From positions 124,001-188,000 of the forward strand of contig JAEUVV010000013.1 in the NCBI GenBank assembly GCA_016786705.1: DNA of 64,000 bases. Reading direction: 5' to 3'. The position numbers and the translations under genes were made by a program. Source of the stretch: Taibaiella sp. (GTDB lineage Bacteria; Bacteroidota; Bacteroidia; Chitinophagales; Chitinophagaceae). A model generated the notes under the pieces. That model was not told where the DNA came from and made no database searches. It saw nothing but the letters and a program-made list of their open reading frames with translations. Shown here piece after piece: positions 24,358 to 33,146 of this stretch. Each line of letters begins with the position of its first letter. Position 1 is the first letter of the stretch.

Positions 24358-24810
24358 TTATTGGAAGATAAGCTGGGCCATTTGCTCACAGTTAGGCGCA
24401 TCCACCCAGGTAGCCCTAGTCATTACACAAGGTGTACAGGTCGCCGTGATGGACATATAAGTGTAAGTAAGCGGATAACCACAGGCCCGGTGACCAACAA
24501 TACCCGCAGGTACGCCACAGGCGGCCGGACCATCCGGTATACGGGCACCTACAATACCTTTCGGTGTTCCCGGAGGGTATGTGCCCGACAAAGTTACTGA
24601 AGTGGGATAATTATGGGTAGCGCCTGGAGGTATCGTAAAAACCCGGGAAGTATACTGCATCCCGCAACGGCAAAGTTCATCACCGAATACCTGGTAGTAT
24701 TGAGTACAATTAGTCTGATTTCTCACTATAAGTCCGCGTGCAGACTGTGCCTGGGCGAGCGCCCCTAAAGAAAACAATAATGCTACGAGCACGAAATATA
24801 ACTTTTTCAT
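24358..24810 (-). CDS. Secreted eight-cysteine protein, first copy of a tandem pair
   Basis: A 150-residue paralogue of the next gene, with signal peptide MKKLYFVLVALLFSLGALAQ and mature protein with eight cysteines (NCTQYYQVFGDELCRCGMQY, AACG, RACG, ATCTPC and APNC). I start at the ATG at 24810 because it begins a clean signal peptide; the frame is open further upstream to 24879 but that lead is not signal-like. The two genes are 43 bp apart, on the same strand, and end at one terminator, so they form an operon. Conserved cysteines and prolines with divergent surface residues fit a secreted binding or effector protein; this is inference. Confidence 0.75.
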   Translation of the reverse strand: MKKLYFVLVALLFSLGALAQAQSARGLIVRNQTNCTQYYQVFGDELCRCGMQYTSRVFTIPPGATHNYPTSVTLSGTYPPGTPKGIVGARIPDGPAACGVPAGIVGHRACGYPLTYTYMSITATCTPCVMTRATWVDAPNCEQMAQLIFQ

Positions 24811-24879
24811 AAAATTTGTTTTTTGTAAGAGGTGAAATAAAAAAACGGACACAACTACAAAGCAGCTGGTTTTAAACAT

Positions 24880-25198
24880 GAATAAAAAAGGCCTACTCGT
24901 TTCTACAGGTTTTGGGCTTCGCCTGATATGATGAATGTTTAAAGAACCTGTAATTTGTCGTACAGTAAATCATCAAGACCGCAAAAGCAAGTACTTGAGT
25001 TGCATTCATTACGACATAGAAGATGTGGGAAAGGAAACAATAAAAGTGTATCTGCTGATGCTGTTATAAAATAACCGGGTACAAATACCCGTAAGTTTTA
25101 CCATTTCTGGAGCCTGCACAGCTATTAACATCTTATTTTGTTAGGACGAAGTTAATTGACAAAGAAATATAATGCAAGTAATTGATTATCAAAGTGTG
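24880..25198. other. Upstream region of the eight-cysteine pair
   Basis: No gene is apparent. The promoter of the pair should lie in the first part, but no exact TAnnTTTG box with a -33 partner was found on the minus strand. Confidence 0.4.
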
Positions 25199-25291
25199 CA
25201 AACGATAATAAAAAGTGCTCCAGCGATACAAAACTGGCTTAAAAAGCTAAAATGAATGTCTGAACGATACAAAAAATGCATGAACGATACC
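25199..25291. repeat. Helically phased direct repeats (AACGATAC type)
   Basis: Four copies of a short motif with core CGATA start at 25203, 25224, 25265 and 25285 (AACGATAAT, AGCGATACA, GAACGATACA, GAACGATACC). The spacings are 21, 41 and 20 bp, i.e. about two, four and two helical turns on one face of the DNA. LytTR-type regulators are known to bind pairs of short direct repeats with about 21-bp spacing, and a LytTR gene ends 55 bp away. The array is also upstream of the eight-cysteine operon. Target assignment is inference. Confidence 0.5.
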
Positions 25292-25345
25292 AGGAACAGG
25301 ACATAACAGATCTATAAAATGATCCATAATTTTTAAAGACAGGCA

Positions 25346-26350
25346 TTAAACAGGCAGCTGTTTATCAAACCAGGATTTAAAAAGGCTATAATTTCTCTGG
25401 CTTACGGTTACGAAATCCTCCCCGGAACAGAATTTATCATAGCCCGGCTTTAATTGCAACAGCAGCCTGCGATGTTTTCCTTCTTCATAATTTTCCAATG
25501 CGGCCCGGTTAACAATTACCGCACGATTAATCCGGAAAAAATGCGGCCCGCTAAACGCGACCTCAAATTCTTTCAACGTTCTTGACACCAGGTACCTGCT
25601 CCCGGAGAAAGTAACGATCCAGTTGGACCTTCCGGAGCGATAAAAATAACAGACTTCCTGCACCACGTCCAACTCAAGGGTATCCCAACCTCCATTCACA
25701 GTAATCAGGCCCTCAGGAGCTTCGGGCAAAGGTTGTATTTCTTCAACTAATGTTTCCACTTGTAAATCCCGGGCTGCTTTTTCGTTGAGCGGAAGTTCCT
25801 GCTGGTACTCATTGTTTTGCCCATCTTTAGCCCCTGTCGATACTGCTGCCCCACGCTCTTTGTCTTTGGTGCGCAATTCATTCTGCCAGAGATGGTACAT
25901 AACCATTAATTCCACTACAAGATAGTGGATGACATAATATAGATTAAGGATAATAATAAAATACACCATATGCGGAAAATCAATCAGCATATATTGAGAA
26001 TCATGAATATCCCGGCCATCCACAAACCTGAAATACAACATCATAATATAATAGGCCAGCACTACAGGCAGCATGATACCTAGCAACAATTGCAGCCCGG
26101 CCCTTCGATAAGGCTTGCGCCGCCACTCAAAGCGCTTATCCAATTGAATAGTGACATAATGTACACAATAGGTAAGTAATAAGGCAACAAGAAAACTAAG
26201 GCCCACTACCAGGTAAAATGAGGGATACTTCAATGCAATAAAAAAACTGCTCCCCGTTCCGAAAAGGGTGATAAAAATAGAAACTACCAATGAACCGGCT
26301 ATTCTGAAAGAAAGATTATTGTACCGGATGGCCAGCTCGTTTGTATGCAT
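25346..26350 (-). CDS. Membrane-bound LytTR-domain transcriptional regulator
   Basis: A 334-residue protein. Four hydrophobic segments occupy about residues 14-160 (AGSLVVSIFITLFGTGSSFF; YLVVGLSFLVALLLTYCVHY; LLLGIMLPVVLAYYIMML; MVYFIIILNLYYVIHYLVVE). A charged linker follows, then a LytTR DNA-binding domain (about 215-330: VCYFYRSGRSNWIVTFSG, LVSRTLKEFEVAF, FFRINRAVIVN). There is no receiver domain and no kinase domain, so the membrane part itself probably senses the signal, a one-component design recurrent in Bacteroidota. Its gene is divergent from a small conserved gene and followed by a phased repeat array and the eight-cysteine pair, which are plausible targets. Confidence 0.85.
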   Translation of the reverse strand: MHTNELAIRYNNLSFRIAGSLVVSIFITLFGTGSSFFIALKYPSFYLVVGLSFLVALLLTYCVHYVTIQLDKRFEWRRKPYRRAGLQLLLGIMLPVVLAYYIMMLYFRFVDGRDIHDSQYMLIDFPHMVYFIIILNLYYVIHYLVVELMVMYHLWQNELRTKDKERGAAVSTGAKDGQNNEYQQELPLNEKAARDLQVETLVEEIQPLPEAPEGLITVNGGWDTLELDVVQEVCYFYRSGRSNWIVTFSGSRYLVSRTLKEFEVAFSGPHFFRINRAVIVNRAALENYEEGKHRRLLLQLKPGYDKFCSGEDFVTVSQRNYSLFKSWFDKQLPV

Positions 26351-26477
26351 AAAATACCAGGTATATGGAGCAACAAAATAGAAAAAATAGAAACTTTTTC
26401 AAACCTTAAAGCAAAAATATAACAAAAAAAATCACTCTATAGTTGATTAGCTTACATTTGCTATTTACCAAAACCAA

Positions 26478-26867
26478 ATGAATATGCCAATCAAACAACC
26501 ATTTACGGAAGATGGAGTAAACGCAAAAATTGCGGAAGTTTACGCCCTGAGTAATGCAGCGCTGAACGTGGAAGCCGACCTGCTCGAAGCCGACCTGGCG
26601 GCCTGGATGAACGCGAATTTTACCCTTACCCCCGAGCAGGGCGCCTATCTTTCCGACCTGAGTACCGACTCTATCAGTTACCTTTCGGAAAGGCTTGCTT
26701 TCTGCTTCCGGCACAGGCTGACGATCGTATTCTCTAAACCGGTACCCACAAGTTCCAGCTATGTAAAATGGTCAGAAACAAAAGACAAGACCAAAACGCG
26801 CTCCAATGCAAGCGGGCTCTTCGAAGTTTCCGGTTCTTTTGAACTTTCGATCGTGTATGAATATTAA
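26478..26867 (+). CDS. Small protein of unknown function, divergent from the LytTR gene
   Basis: A 129-residue soluble protein without signal peptide or membrane segment. The N-terminal half is helical (NAKIAEVYALSNAALNVEAD, then LLEADLAAWMNANFTLTPEQ) and the C-terminal half is rich in Ser and Thr, ending in beta-like FEVSGSFELSIVYEY. I do not recognise a family. A TACATTTG box at 26453-26460 fits the -7 consensus and would give a short 5' leader. ATG codons at 26478 and 26484 are both possible starts. It shares a 127-bp intergenic region with the LytTR regulator and may be regulated by it. Confidence 0.6.
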   Translation: MNMPIKQPFTEDGVNAKIAEVYALSNAALNVEADLLEADLAAWMNANFTLTPEQGAYLSDLSTDSISYLSERLAFCFRHRLTIVFSKPVPTSSSYVKWSETKDKTKTRSNASGLFEVSGSFELSIVYEY

Positions 26868-26914
26868 TGAAGTCTATGCTTCACGGTAGCTGTAAGCTAA
26901 TATTATAAGATCAA

Positions 26915-26963
26915 GGTCCTGCACCGGCACAGCCGCAAGCACTTATAAGGCTTTAGCAGGACC
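26915..26963. repeat. Inverted repeat between convergent genes
   Basis: GGTCCTGC and GCAGGACC are exact complements separated by 33 bases, between the ends of two convergent genes. There is no T-tract; it may form a stem with a large loop at either mRNA 3' end. Confidence 0.4.
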
Positions 26964-26991
26964 ATTGACCTACCGGCGCAACAGGAAGATT

Positions 26992-27570
26992 TTATTTCAG
27001 CCGCTTCCCCATATTATGCACTCCCTGCAACCATTTTTCCCTTTGCGATCCGGTCGAAGTCCTTATGATACCTACATATGATACCTTAACCGGCTTAACT
27101 CCACAAAATTCCAGTATGGAGCGTCGCAATTGATTCACACTGGGCCTGCCGAAACTTAAGCGGTAGTACCAGCCGGGCTGATCCAGTGTTGTGATAATAT
27201 GTGCTGTTTTGCCTTTAAGCAATTTATCCCACCACACAGAATTTTCCCGGTATTTATAGGCCATGCCCGGTAAAAAAAGCCGGTCAATAAACCCTTTCAT
27301 CAATGCCGGGAGGCCACCCCACCATACCGGGTGTACCCATACCAGGTGGTCCGCCCATAGTATGATCTGCCAGGCGTCCTGCAGGTCAGGCTCAAGTTCC
27401 TGGCGTTGCCGGTAACCATACTTTAGATTCGGGTTAAAATCCAGGGTAGCTATGTCGATTTCTTTTATGGTAGCACCGCACTCCAATGCGCCCGCTTTAT
27501 AAGCAGCAGAAATGGCATGGCAAAAAGAGCCGGGGTTAGGATGCCCGTTAATGATTGCTATACGTTTCAT
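26992..27570 (-). CDS. NAD(P)H-dependent flavodoxin-fold oxidoreductase (NQO/MdaB type)
   Basis: A 192-residue flavodoxin-fold protein. The N-terminal phosphate-binding loop is INGHPNPGSFCHA, the central block ADHLVWVHPVWWGGLPALMK with GFIDRLFLPGMAY is the family signature of NQO1/MdaB/KefF-like quinone reductases, and TTLDQPGWYYRL forms the later active-site loop. These enzymes use FMN or FAD to reduce quinones or nitro compounds by two electrons, limiting redox cycling. It lies 60 bp downstream of a Crp/Fnr-type regulator on the same strand, so co-transcription or regulation by that protein is likely. Cytoplasmic; substrate not determinable. Confidence 0.9.
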   Translation of the reverse strand: MKRIAIINGHPNPGSFCHAISAAYKAGALECGATIKEIDIATLDFNPNLKYGYRQRQELEPDLQDAWQIILWADHLVWVHPVWWGGLPALMKGFIDRLFLPGMAYKYRENSVWWDKLLKGKTAHIITTLDQPGWYYRLSFGRPSVNQLRRSILEFCGVKPVKVSYVGIIRTSTGSQREKWLQGVHNMGKRLK

Positions 27571-27630
27571 TACAAATATTTTACACCGGCAAAATTAGAT
27601 AGCCACCGGGCTATTGCACAGGACAATTGT

Positions 27631-28197
27631 CTAAAAAACAATGGCTTTACGGATGCGGCTCAGGTGCCTTGGGGTAATGCCCAGGTAGGAAGCCAGGTAT
27701 TGCAGGGGAATCTTTTGCACCAGCTCCGCCTGGTTTTGTAACAACTCTTTATATTTCTGCGCGGCATTATTTTTCTGGAGCTGGAAGATCCTTTTTTCAA
27801 GTTCCAGGTACTGCTGTTCTGCTATGAGCCTGAAGAAACGCTCCCATTTAGGGTTTTGGCGGGTTAAAGCTTCTGTTTTGTCTTTGCGGATGACCCAGAT
27901 TTCGGCCGCCGTAAGGGCCTGTAACGTTTCCAGTCCCGGTTGCCCGGTAATAAAGGAAGAATAGGCGGCAATCCAGTCTCCGGGAAAGCGAAAACAGTAG
28001 GTATAATCCACGCCTTCCTGGCTGGTATAAAAAGAACGGAACACCCCGGATACCACAAAAGCGACCTCCCGGCAGGTTTCGCCTTCCCGTGTGAAATAAG
28101 CCTGCTTATCCAGCTTACGGTATTCAAAAAATGTTTCCAGGTCAACGAGTTCTTCAGGGTTGAAAATCCCGAAAGCACCGAAGTAATCTCTGATCAT
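27631..28197 (-). CDS. Crp/Fnr-family transcriptional regulator
   Basis: A 188-residue cyclic-nucleotide-binding-domain regulator. The beta-roll (about 25-110) includes REVAFVVSGVFRSFY and YTYCFRFPGDWIAAYSSFIT, and the C-terminal helix-turn-helix is LQYLASYLGITPRHLSRIRK. It lacks the Fnr iron-sulphur cysteines and the exact cAMP-contacting residues of Crp, so its ligand is unknown. This short Crp-like type is very common in Bacteroidota, often next to a gene for a redox enzyme, as here with the NQO-type gene 60 bp downstream. It is probably an activator of that gene; this is inference from position. Confidence 0.88.
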   Translation of the reverse strand: MIRDYFGAFGIFNPEELVDLETFFEYRKLDKQAYFTREGETCREVAFVVSGVFRSFYTSQEGVDYTYCFRFPGDWIAAYSSFITGQPGLETLQALTAAEIWVIRKDKTEALTRQNPKWERFFRLIAEQQYLELEKRIFQLQKNNAAQKYKELLQNQAELVQKIPLQYLASYLGITPRHLSRIRKAIVF

Positions 28198-28338
28198 ACT
28201 TGTAAATCTGGGCTTAATGCCCCATGATGCAAATTACGATTAACTATCAATAGTTATCTACCGGGTAAAAAAGATGCCTGAAGCTCCGGTTTATCAATAA
28301 AACGGCCGCTACCTTACCAATGGCTCTACTCGTTTCAA

Positions 28339-29427
28339 TCAGTTTTTATTTTTTTCCGGTAAAGGGGGGGCGGCTATGGTTTCCCGGATGGTATCATTGT
28401 TTTCATAACCGGTGTCTAATGCTTTATAATGATAAGTGTTTTCGGGCGCCGCATCGCATACCGTATAAAAAATGCTGGCCTTTGCCAGGGGAATCCCGGA
28501 AGTATTGCGCTTACTTTTTGTATTTGGTAATAGTAGTACAAAGCGACGCAGGTAACGATCATCATTATAAGGATTGGCTTGAAAATAGGCTTCATTAGCC
28601 GCAGCGTCTTTGCTCACATAGAGGTTGCGGGCAGGATCGAAATCATAAGCCCGGGCCTCCGGCCAAAAAGTATTATAATGTTCATTTGCGAATATCCCCT
28701 CTTTGATCATTTTCCGCTCGGTATCATACTGCATTTTCATTTCCAGTACCTCGGCCCATTGCTTGCTTTCATCCTCATCAGCTTCATTTTTATAGTATCC
28801 TTTTTCGGTTACGAAATTGGATAAACGGAGCAACACCTTGCCTTCTTCTCTATAAAAAGAAGCGCTGAACGGTTCGTAAATCCGCTTTGAAGGGTAATAC
28901 ACAATCATAAAATCATTGTAAAGACCGGTGTTTTCATAATAGTAAGCATTAGCACCAGGCGAAGGCTCATGATCCGGTACTTCGGCGAACAAGGTAAAAG
29001 CTGCCGGTATCTTGCTCTCCTGTACAACAAAGGGAGCATCAAAACAATTGGCCCCGTCATTAAACACCTGCCTCACACTATCCGCACCAGCCTGGAAGTA
29101 GGTGCGGCCATTACCTTCAAAGTTTACAAAATTGATCTTCACGTCTTTACCTATACTCTTATTCTGTGCGGCATATACTTCAAAGCGTTCAGGCTTATGA
29201 GGATAGAAAAGCAGACGTTCCTCTTCAAAACGATAGTAGCCGAAAATAGCTGTGGCATAGCCATACAGCAAAAATGTACTGTCTTCAAAAAGGCAGATAC
29301 CTTCATTAGCGCCATAGCGGCCAGCTACCTGTACATAAGGGCTTTTACCGGAAATGAGTAAAGGCTGCTGCGCGCTTACCATTGTTATTCCGAAAAATAA
29401 AAAAATGTTTATCAATAGATTTCTCAT
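28339..29427 (-). CDS. Secreted protein of unknown function
   Basis: A 362-residue protein with a short signal peptide (MRNLLINIFLFFGITMVSAQ). The mature part is mixed alpha/beta, rich in Tyr, Phe and acidic residues, with recurring patterns such as GICLFEDSTFLLYGYATAIF, GYYRFEEERLLFYPHKPERF and YYPSKRIYEPFSASFYREEG. The start resembles exported Bacteroidota proteins of the 'no family' class, and I find no catalytic motif, lipobox or T9SS tail. It is followed upstream by another exported protein gene on the same strand (52 bp away), so the two may be co-expressed. Confidence 0.68.
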   Translation of the reverse strand: MRNLLINIFLFFGITMVSAQQPLLISGKSPYVQVAGRYGANEGICLFEDSTFLLYGYATAIFGYYRFEEERLLFYPHKPERFEVYAAQNKSIGKDVKINFVNFEGNGRTYFQAGADSVRQVFNDGANCFDAPFVVQESKIPAAFTLFAEVPDHEPSPGANAYYYENTGLYNDFMIVYYPSKRIYEPFSASFYREEGKVLLRLSNFVTEKGYYKNEADEDESKQWAEVLEMKMQYDTERKMIKEGIFANEHYNTFWPEARAYDFDPARNLYVSKDAAANEAYFQANPYNDDRYLRRFVLLLPNTKSKRNTSGIPLAKASIFYTVCDAAPENTYHYKALDTGYENNDTIRETIAAPPLPEKNKN

Positions 29428-29479
29428 AAGTATAAATAATCCGGGAGCAACTTAATAAAGTTAACCGATAATTCTTTAA

Positions 29480-30385
29480 CTACTTTTTCTGTTTCCTTGC
29501 TTCCAGCGCACGTCGCGCCTTCTCGTTTGCAGGCTTAAGCTTTAAAGATTTTTTATAGGCTTTCAACCCTGCTTTCTTTTTGCCTGCCGCTATCAGGTAT
29601 TCCCCATAGCTGTTAAAAGTATTAAAGCTATCCGGGTATAATTCCGTATTAAGTTTAAAGATTGCCAAAGCCTCATTTAGCTTACCCTGGCCCAATAATT
29701 CATAGCCGAACTGGTTGATCTCCGCCTCTAAACTATAAGCAGAGAGCCGGCCTTTTTCAAAAGCCAGTTTTATCTGATTTATAGTATTGTCCAGGGAATG
29801 GGTTGTCTTGTAAACATCTGAAAAAGATTGCAGGTTCATCAGTCGCTCTTTTTCTACTTGTTCGGCCAGTGTTTCCACACTATAATAGCGACGTTGTTCA
29901 TCTGAAACCTGCGTACTGTCTATCCTATACCGGGTCCACTTACCGGTACCGGCATCTTTCAGAAACTGGGTGCCGTAGATCTGGGGTTTGTCGCGCAGCA
30001 GCAGATCCCGGTCTACAGCAGCAGCATACCGCCAGCGTTCTATAGTGGTGTCCATACTGATAGCAGTGGCAAAGCATTGCACGGCCCAGCCAGAAGCTAC
30101 CGTATCTTTTCCATGCTGTAAAATGATGCCCGCATTAAGATGGTCTTTAGCCGTAATGACTTCCTGATGGCGTATCAATTCAAAAACCTTAAGCCGCCTG
30201 ATGCTGTCCTCCCTGTTAAGTCCAGCCCAGTCAACAGTAGCTTTAAGCCGCTGCTGCTGATCCTCGTCCGCCATTTGCTGCAACACCGCATTATCCTTTA
30301 CCTGCTGCGCTGAAGCAGCTAAAGGCAGCAAGAACCCGGCGCCCCAACACAGGCAGGTCATTTTCATTAATTGTTTTCGTTTCAT
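29480..30385 (-). CDS. Exported TPR-containing protein
   Basis: About 301 residues. I start at the ATG at 30385 (MKRKQLMKMTCLCWGAGFLL) because it begins a clear signal peptide ending AASAQQ; the frame continues upstream without signal character. The middle contains a segment shared by many Bacteroidota exported proteins (LNREDSIRRLKVFELIRHQE and a TAKDHLNAGIILQHG stretch). The C terminus has two tetratricopeptide units: LLGQGKLNEALAIFKLNTEL and YLIAAGKKKAGLKAYKKSLK. TPRs mediate protein contacts, so a scaffold role in the periplasm is likely. It is the first gene of a probable two-gene unit with the preceding secreted protein. Confidence 0.75.
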   Translation of the reverse strand: MKRKQLMKMTCLCWGAGFLLPLAASAQQVKDNAVLQQMADEDQQQRLKATVDWAGLNREDSIRRLKVFELIRHQEVITAKDHLNAGIILQHGKDTVASGWAVQCFATAISMDTTIERWRYAAAVDRDLLLRDKPQIYGTQFLKDAGTGKWTRYRIDSTQVSDEQRRYYSVETLAEQVEKERLMNLQSFSDVYKTTHSLDNTINQIKLAFEKGRLSAYSLEAEINQFGYELLGQGKLNEALAIFKLNTELYPDSFNTFNSYGEYLIAAGKKKAGLKAYKKSLKLKPANEKARRALEARKQKK

Positions 30386-30989
30386 TTTTTTCAATGTTGT
30401 AGAGCTTTCTCTGACCAAACCTAAATCTCTTATTTGAACCGGCTGCCAAAACGCTGTAAATATATAAAATATCACTACCTGGTGACTTATAAATAAATAT
30501 TAAAACAGTTCAACATGAAGAAACGGTCTCAAAGACAGTGCGTAAATCATTAGGAGCCCCGCGAAAACCCGTCTGCTTAACATGGGCAAACAGCCTTACA
30601 ATTTTATATTAAAAAATTTGCATTATCTAATTTCACCTATTATATTAGAGTAAGTTTTGGTTTAACAGCTCCTTCTTAAGACATAATGCTATAAACTGGG
30701 AACTCCAAAACAAGGCGCATAGCGCTTATGCTTAGTATCGTTAAGTAAGCCTATCTTATTGAAATCAAGTGTATATACACTTCAAGATTATCGGAGTATG
30801 ACACAAGGCATCCTTTTACCGATCGCTAATTTCCATTAAAAATACCTGGACAAGGTTTTTCATTGCATGTTTCATTAAAATGATCCATGCCAATAATTGT
30901 GGCCAAAAAACAGGTTCTATCAACGCTACGATCAAAAGTACAACTCCTCATATTTTTAAAAGCTGATAGCTTAACTATCATGAATCATT
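30386..30989. other. Long AT-rich divergent intergenic region
   Basis: About 600 bases without a supported gene, between the TPR-protein gene and the next T9SS gene. It holds a perfect 16-bp palindrome AAGTGTATATACACTT (30767-30782), about 207 bp before the T9SS start codon. A plus-strand frame at 30887-31153 overlaps the T9SS gene in another frame and is not called. Confidence 0.5.
30767..30782. promoter_or_regulatory. Perfect 16-bp palindrome, operator candidate
   Basis: AAGTGTATATACACTT is a perfect palindrome in a region with no other structure, between two divergent genes for exported proteins. Size and symmetry fit a dimeric regulator site; the regulator is unknown. Confidence 0.35.
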
Positions 30990-32813
30990 ATGAAGCATTT
31001 ATTATCAGGCATGGTTCTTTGCTTTTTTTCATTGAACCTTTTCGGACAGTTCCAGTTTTCCTCACTGGACGAGAAATTCATAATCGGGTCAGACCTCAGC
31101 GGTCATCTCCGCCACACCAGCTGCCACTCCTATGGCAATACCGATTTCTCTGATTTCGCCAGCGACCTTTATGCAAGCACCTGGGGCGAAGGAGGCTCAA
31201 GACTTCATTATAAAAGAACGCACACCGGTGACGCCAATAATGTGATCTATGAAGGCACTGTAGCAATACCCAATGCGTCAATTATACGGGATGTAGCCAT
31301 ATTAAGGCACCCGGACATTAATTCGCCCAACAAGTATTGTGTCGCAGCCATTCACGCCGATGCTTCTTCTGGAGGTTCGATCGCGGTTTATGAATGGACC
31401 CTTACAGGCCTCAACCTCATTCTCAACTACCAGTTTACCCCTAACTATACTTATAACATGAGCATAGATGCGATCCGGTCTAATGTAGCCGGGGCAGATG
31501 CCTACACTGTGGTATATGAATCCAATGAAAGGCTTTATTCCTTTTCAGGGATGTCACCAATAGCAAACGCACTGGGCTACCCGCTTATCGGTAATCATAC
31601 AGAGTTGATCACTAACGGCATTGGCGGAAGAGGCCGGCTACCTGATGTAGCCTTAACAGAAACCCCGTCCCTGCCTAATAATCCAAGCGGGATAAAAGCG
31701 TACTATAGCTATATCGACCTGGACCGGCAGCTTTGTTATGTTTCTAATTACGGGTATGATGACCTGGTCTTTGCCGGTACCACGACTCCTGTTAATTTTG
31801 AGCATCTGGTAAACCCGATGACTTACCTGTTTACCGGGAGTACCAACTGTCTTCCGGGCACTACTCTCCCCACTTTCTTCTACTCGCCCGGACCTAAAAT
31901 CGACGCCCCCGACAGAAGCGATGATTCCTGGGCTGTGATCGTCGGTCAGCATGAATTCTATACGACCCTGGCCAATAACAGCCCGAATACCTGTACCTGG
32001 CCGATGAACATGAACAAAATGATGCAATTGCAGATGACCGCAGCTTACAAACATAATTCCGGCCCTGTATACGATATTGTTTTAAACAACGGCAGCTTAT
32101 CGGGCACGACAGATATGTCTACTAATCTTACGGAGCCCTTCACAGATTATGTTAATCAATCTCAACCGGCTGTAGCCTACGGCCCGGATGGTAACGAGCT
32201 TCATTTTGCCTGGGGAAAAACCAAAGATGATCCGGCGATGAACGACCATGACTATATCGGGTTAGTGTACAGTCCCGGTGCAAATGATATTATTACCGCT
32301 CCATCCGGCGAAGGTTACCGGGTCATTGACCGGCAGGCAGATCTTATGCCTTATATCCCTTCTATAGCATTCTCCGGCTATAACGATAATACGATGAATA
32401 ATTTATACACTATATTCACTTCAAGTGTAGACAACACCTCCATATTCCCGGAAGGCGTGTACAACAAACACCCCGAATGGGGATCTATCCCCTCCAATGG
32501 CTATAAACCATTGAATGTATCCAATACAGACAAGACCAATTCACTTACAGTATTTGCATTGCCTAATCCATTCAACCACAGCCTGATGATCGCTGTACCG
32601 GCATCTTTGCAACAAGATAAGTATGAAATGGTAATCTGGGACCTGGCAGGCAGAACAGCCTTGCGTGCAGCAGGTACTATACCTGATATTAACCGGGAAC
32701 TGGACAAATGGGTGAAAGGCACCGTTGCGGTGGATAATAATTATATTTTACAACTCAAATCTCAGACCAGCAGGCAGCAGGCCCACCTGAAGCTCACAAG
32801 AATGACACAGTAA
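30990..32813 (+). CDS. T9SS cargo, large unrecognised beta-rich domain
   Basis: A 607-residue secreted protein: signal peptide (HLLSGMVLCFFSLNLFG, cleavage near GQ), then about 490 residues that resemble a beta-propeller. It has repeated blade-like phrases such as YCVAAIHADASSGGSIAVYE, AYTVVYESNERLYSFSG and PAVAYGPDGNELHFAWGKTK, with periodic aromatic and Asp/Gly turns. The end (about 517-607) is a sorting domain: LTVFALPNPFNHSLMIAVPA and VIWDLAGRTAL, the PNPF version of the YPNP motif. The propeller assignment is by eye. No catalytic motif is visible, so surface binding is more likely than hydrolysis. Confidence 0.78.
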   Translation: MKHLLSGMVLCFFSLNLFGQFQFSSLDEKFIIGSDLSGHLRHTSCHSYGNTDFSDFASDLYASTWGEGGSRLHYKRTHTGDANNVIYEGTVAIPNASIIRDVAILRHPDINSPNKYCVAAIHADASSGGSIAVYEWTLTGLNLILNYQFTPNYTYNMSIDAIRSNVAGADAYTVVYESNERLYSFSGMSPIANALGYPLIGNHTELITNGIGGRGRLPDVALTETPSLPNNPSGIKAYYSYIDLDRQLCYVSNYGYDDLVFAGTTTPVNFEHLVNPMTYLFTGSTNCLPGTTLPTFFYSPGPKIDAPDRSDDSWAVIVGQHEFYTTLANNSPNTCTWPMNMNKMMQLQMTAAYKHNSGPVYDIVLNNGSLSGTTDMSTNLTEPFTDYVNQSQPAVAYGPDGNELHFAWGKTKDDPAMNDHDYIGLVYSPGANDIITAPSGEGYRVIDRQADLMPYIPSIAFSGYNDNTMNNLYTIFTSSVDNTSIFPEGVYNKHPEWGSIPSNGYKPLNVSNTDKTNSLTVFALPNPFNHSLMIAVPASLQQDKYEMVIWDLAGRTALRAAGTIPDINRELDKWVKGTVAVDNNYILQLKSQTSRQQAHLKLTRMTQ

Positions 32814-32832
32814 TCATACCTCATTTTTCTGA

Positions 32833-32868
32833 ACAAAAGAGCGAAAGGTTTTCCTTTCGCTCTTTTGT
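32833..32868. terminator. Strong terminator after the propeller-like T9SS gene
   Basis: ACAAAAGAGCGAAAGG and its exact complement pair around TTTT, a 16-bp stem with an A/T-rich base that can work in both directions. Confidence 0.85.
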
Positions 32869-33146
32869 ATGCTTTCCCGTTCAAAACAGGGATGGGTTTT
32901 CCCACACTTGAAAATACAAGTCATATCATACCGGGAAAACAACGCCTAAATCCGTTATAGTCAAAAGAGCCCAGCAACCCACTTCCTGCTCATTATTTCA
33001 AGGAAAGCCTCCCGTCTTGATGTAGCAAGTGGTAACTCTGCCCCTTAATAAATAGCCATGACAAGCAGTTATTTCTTTTCTATAAACACAAAGCCGCTCT
33101 TTCCTGAATGGCTCTATTATTTTACTGCAAACAAACCATCAGCAGT

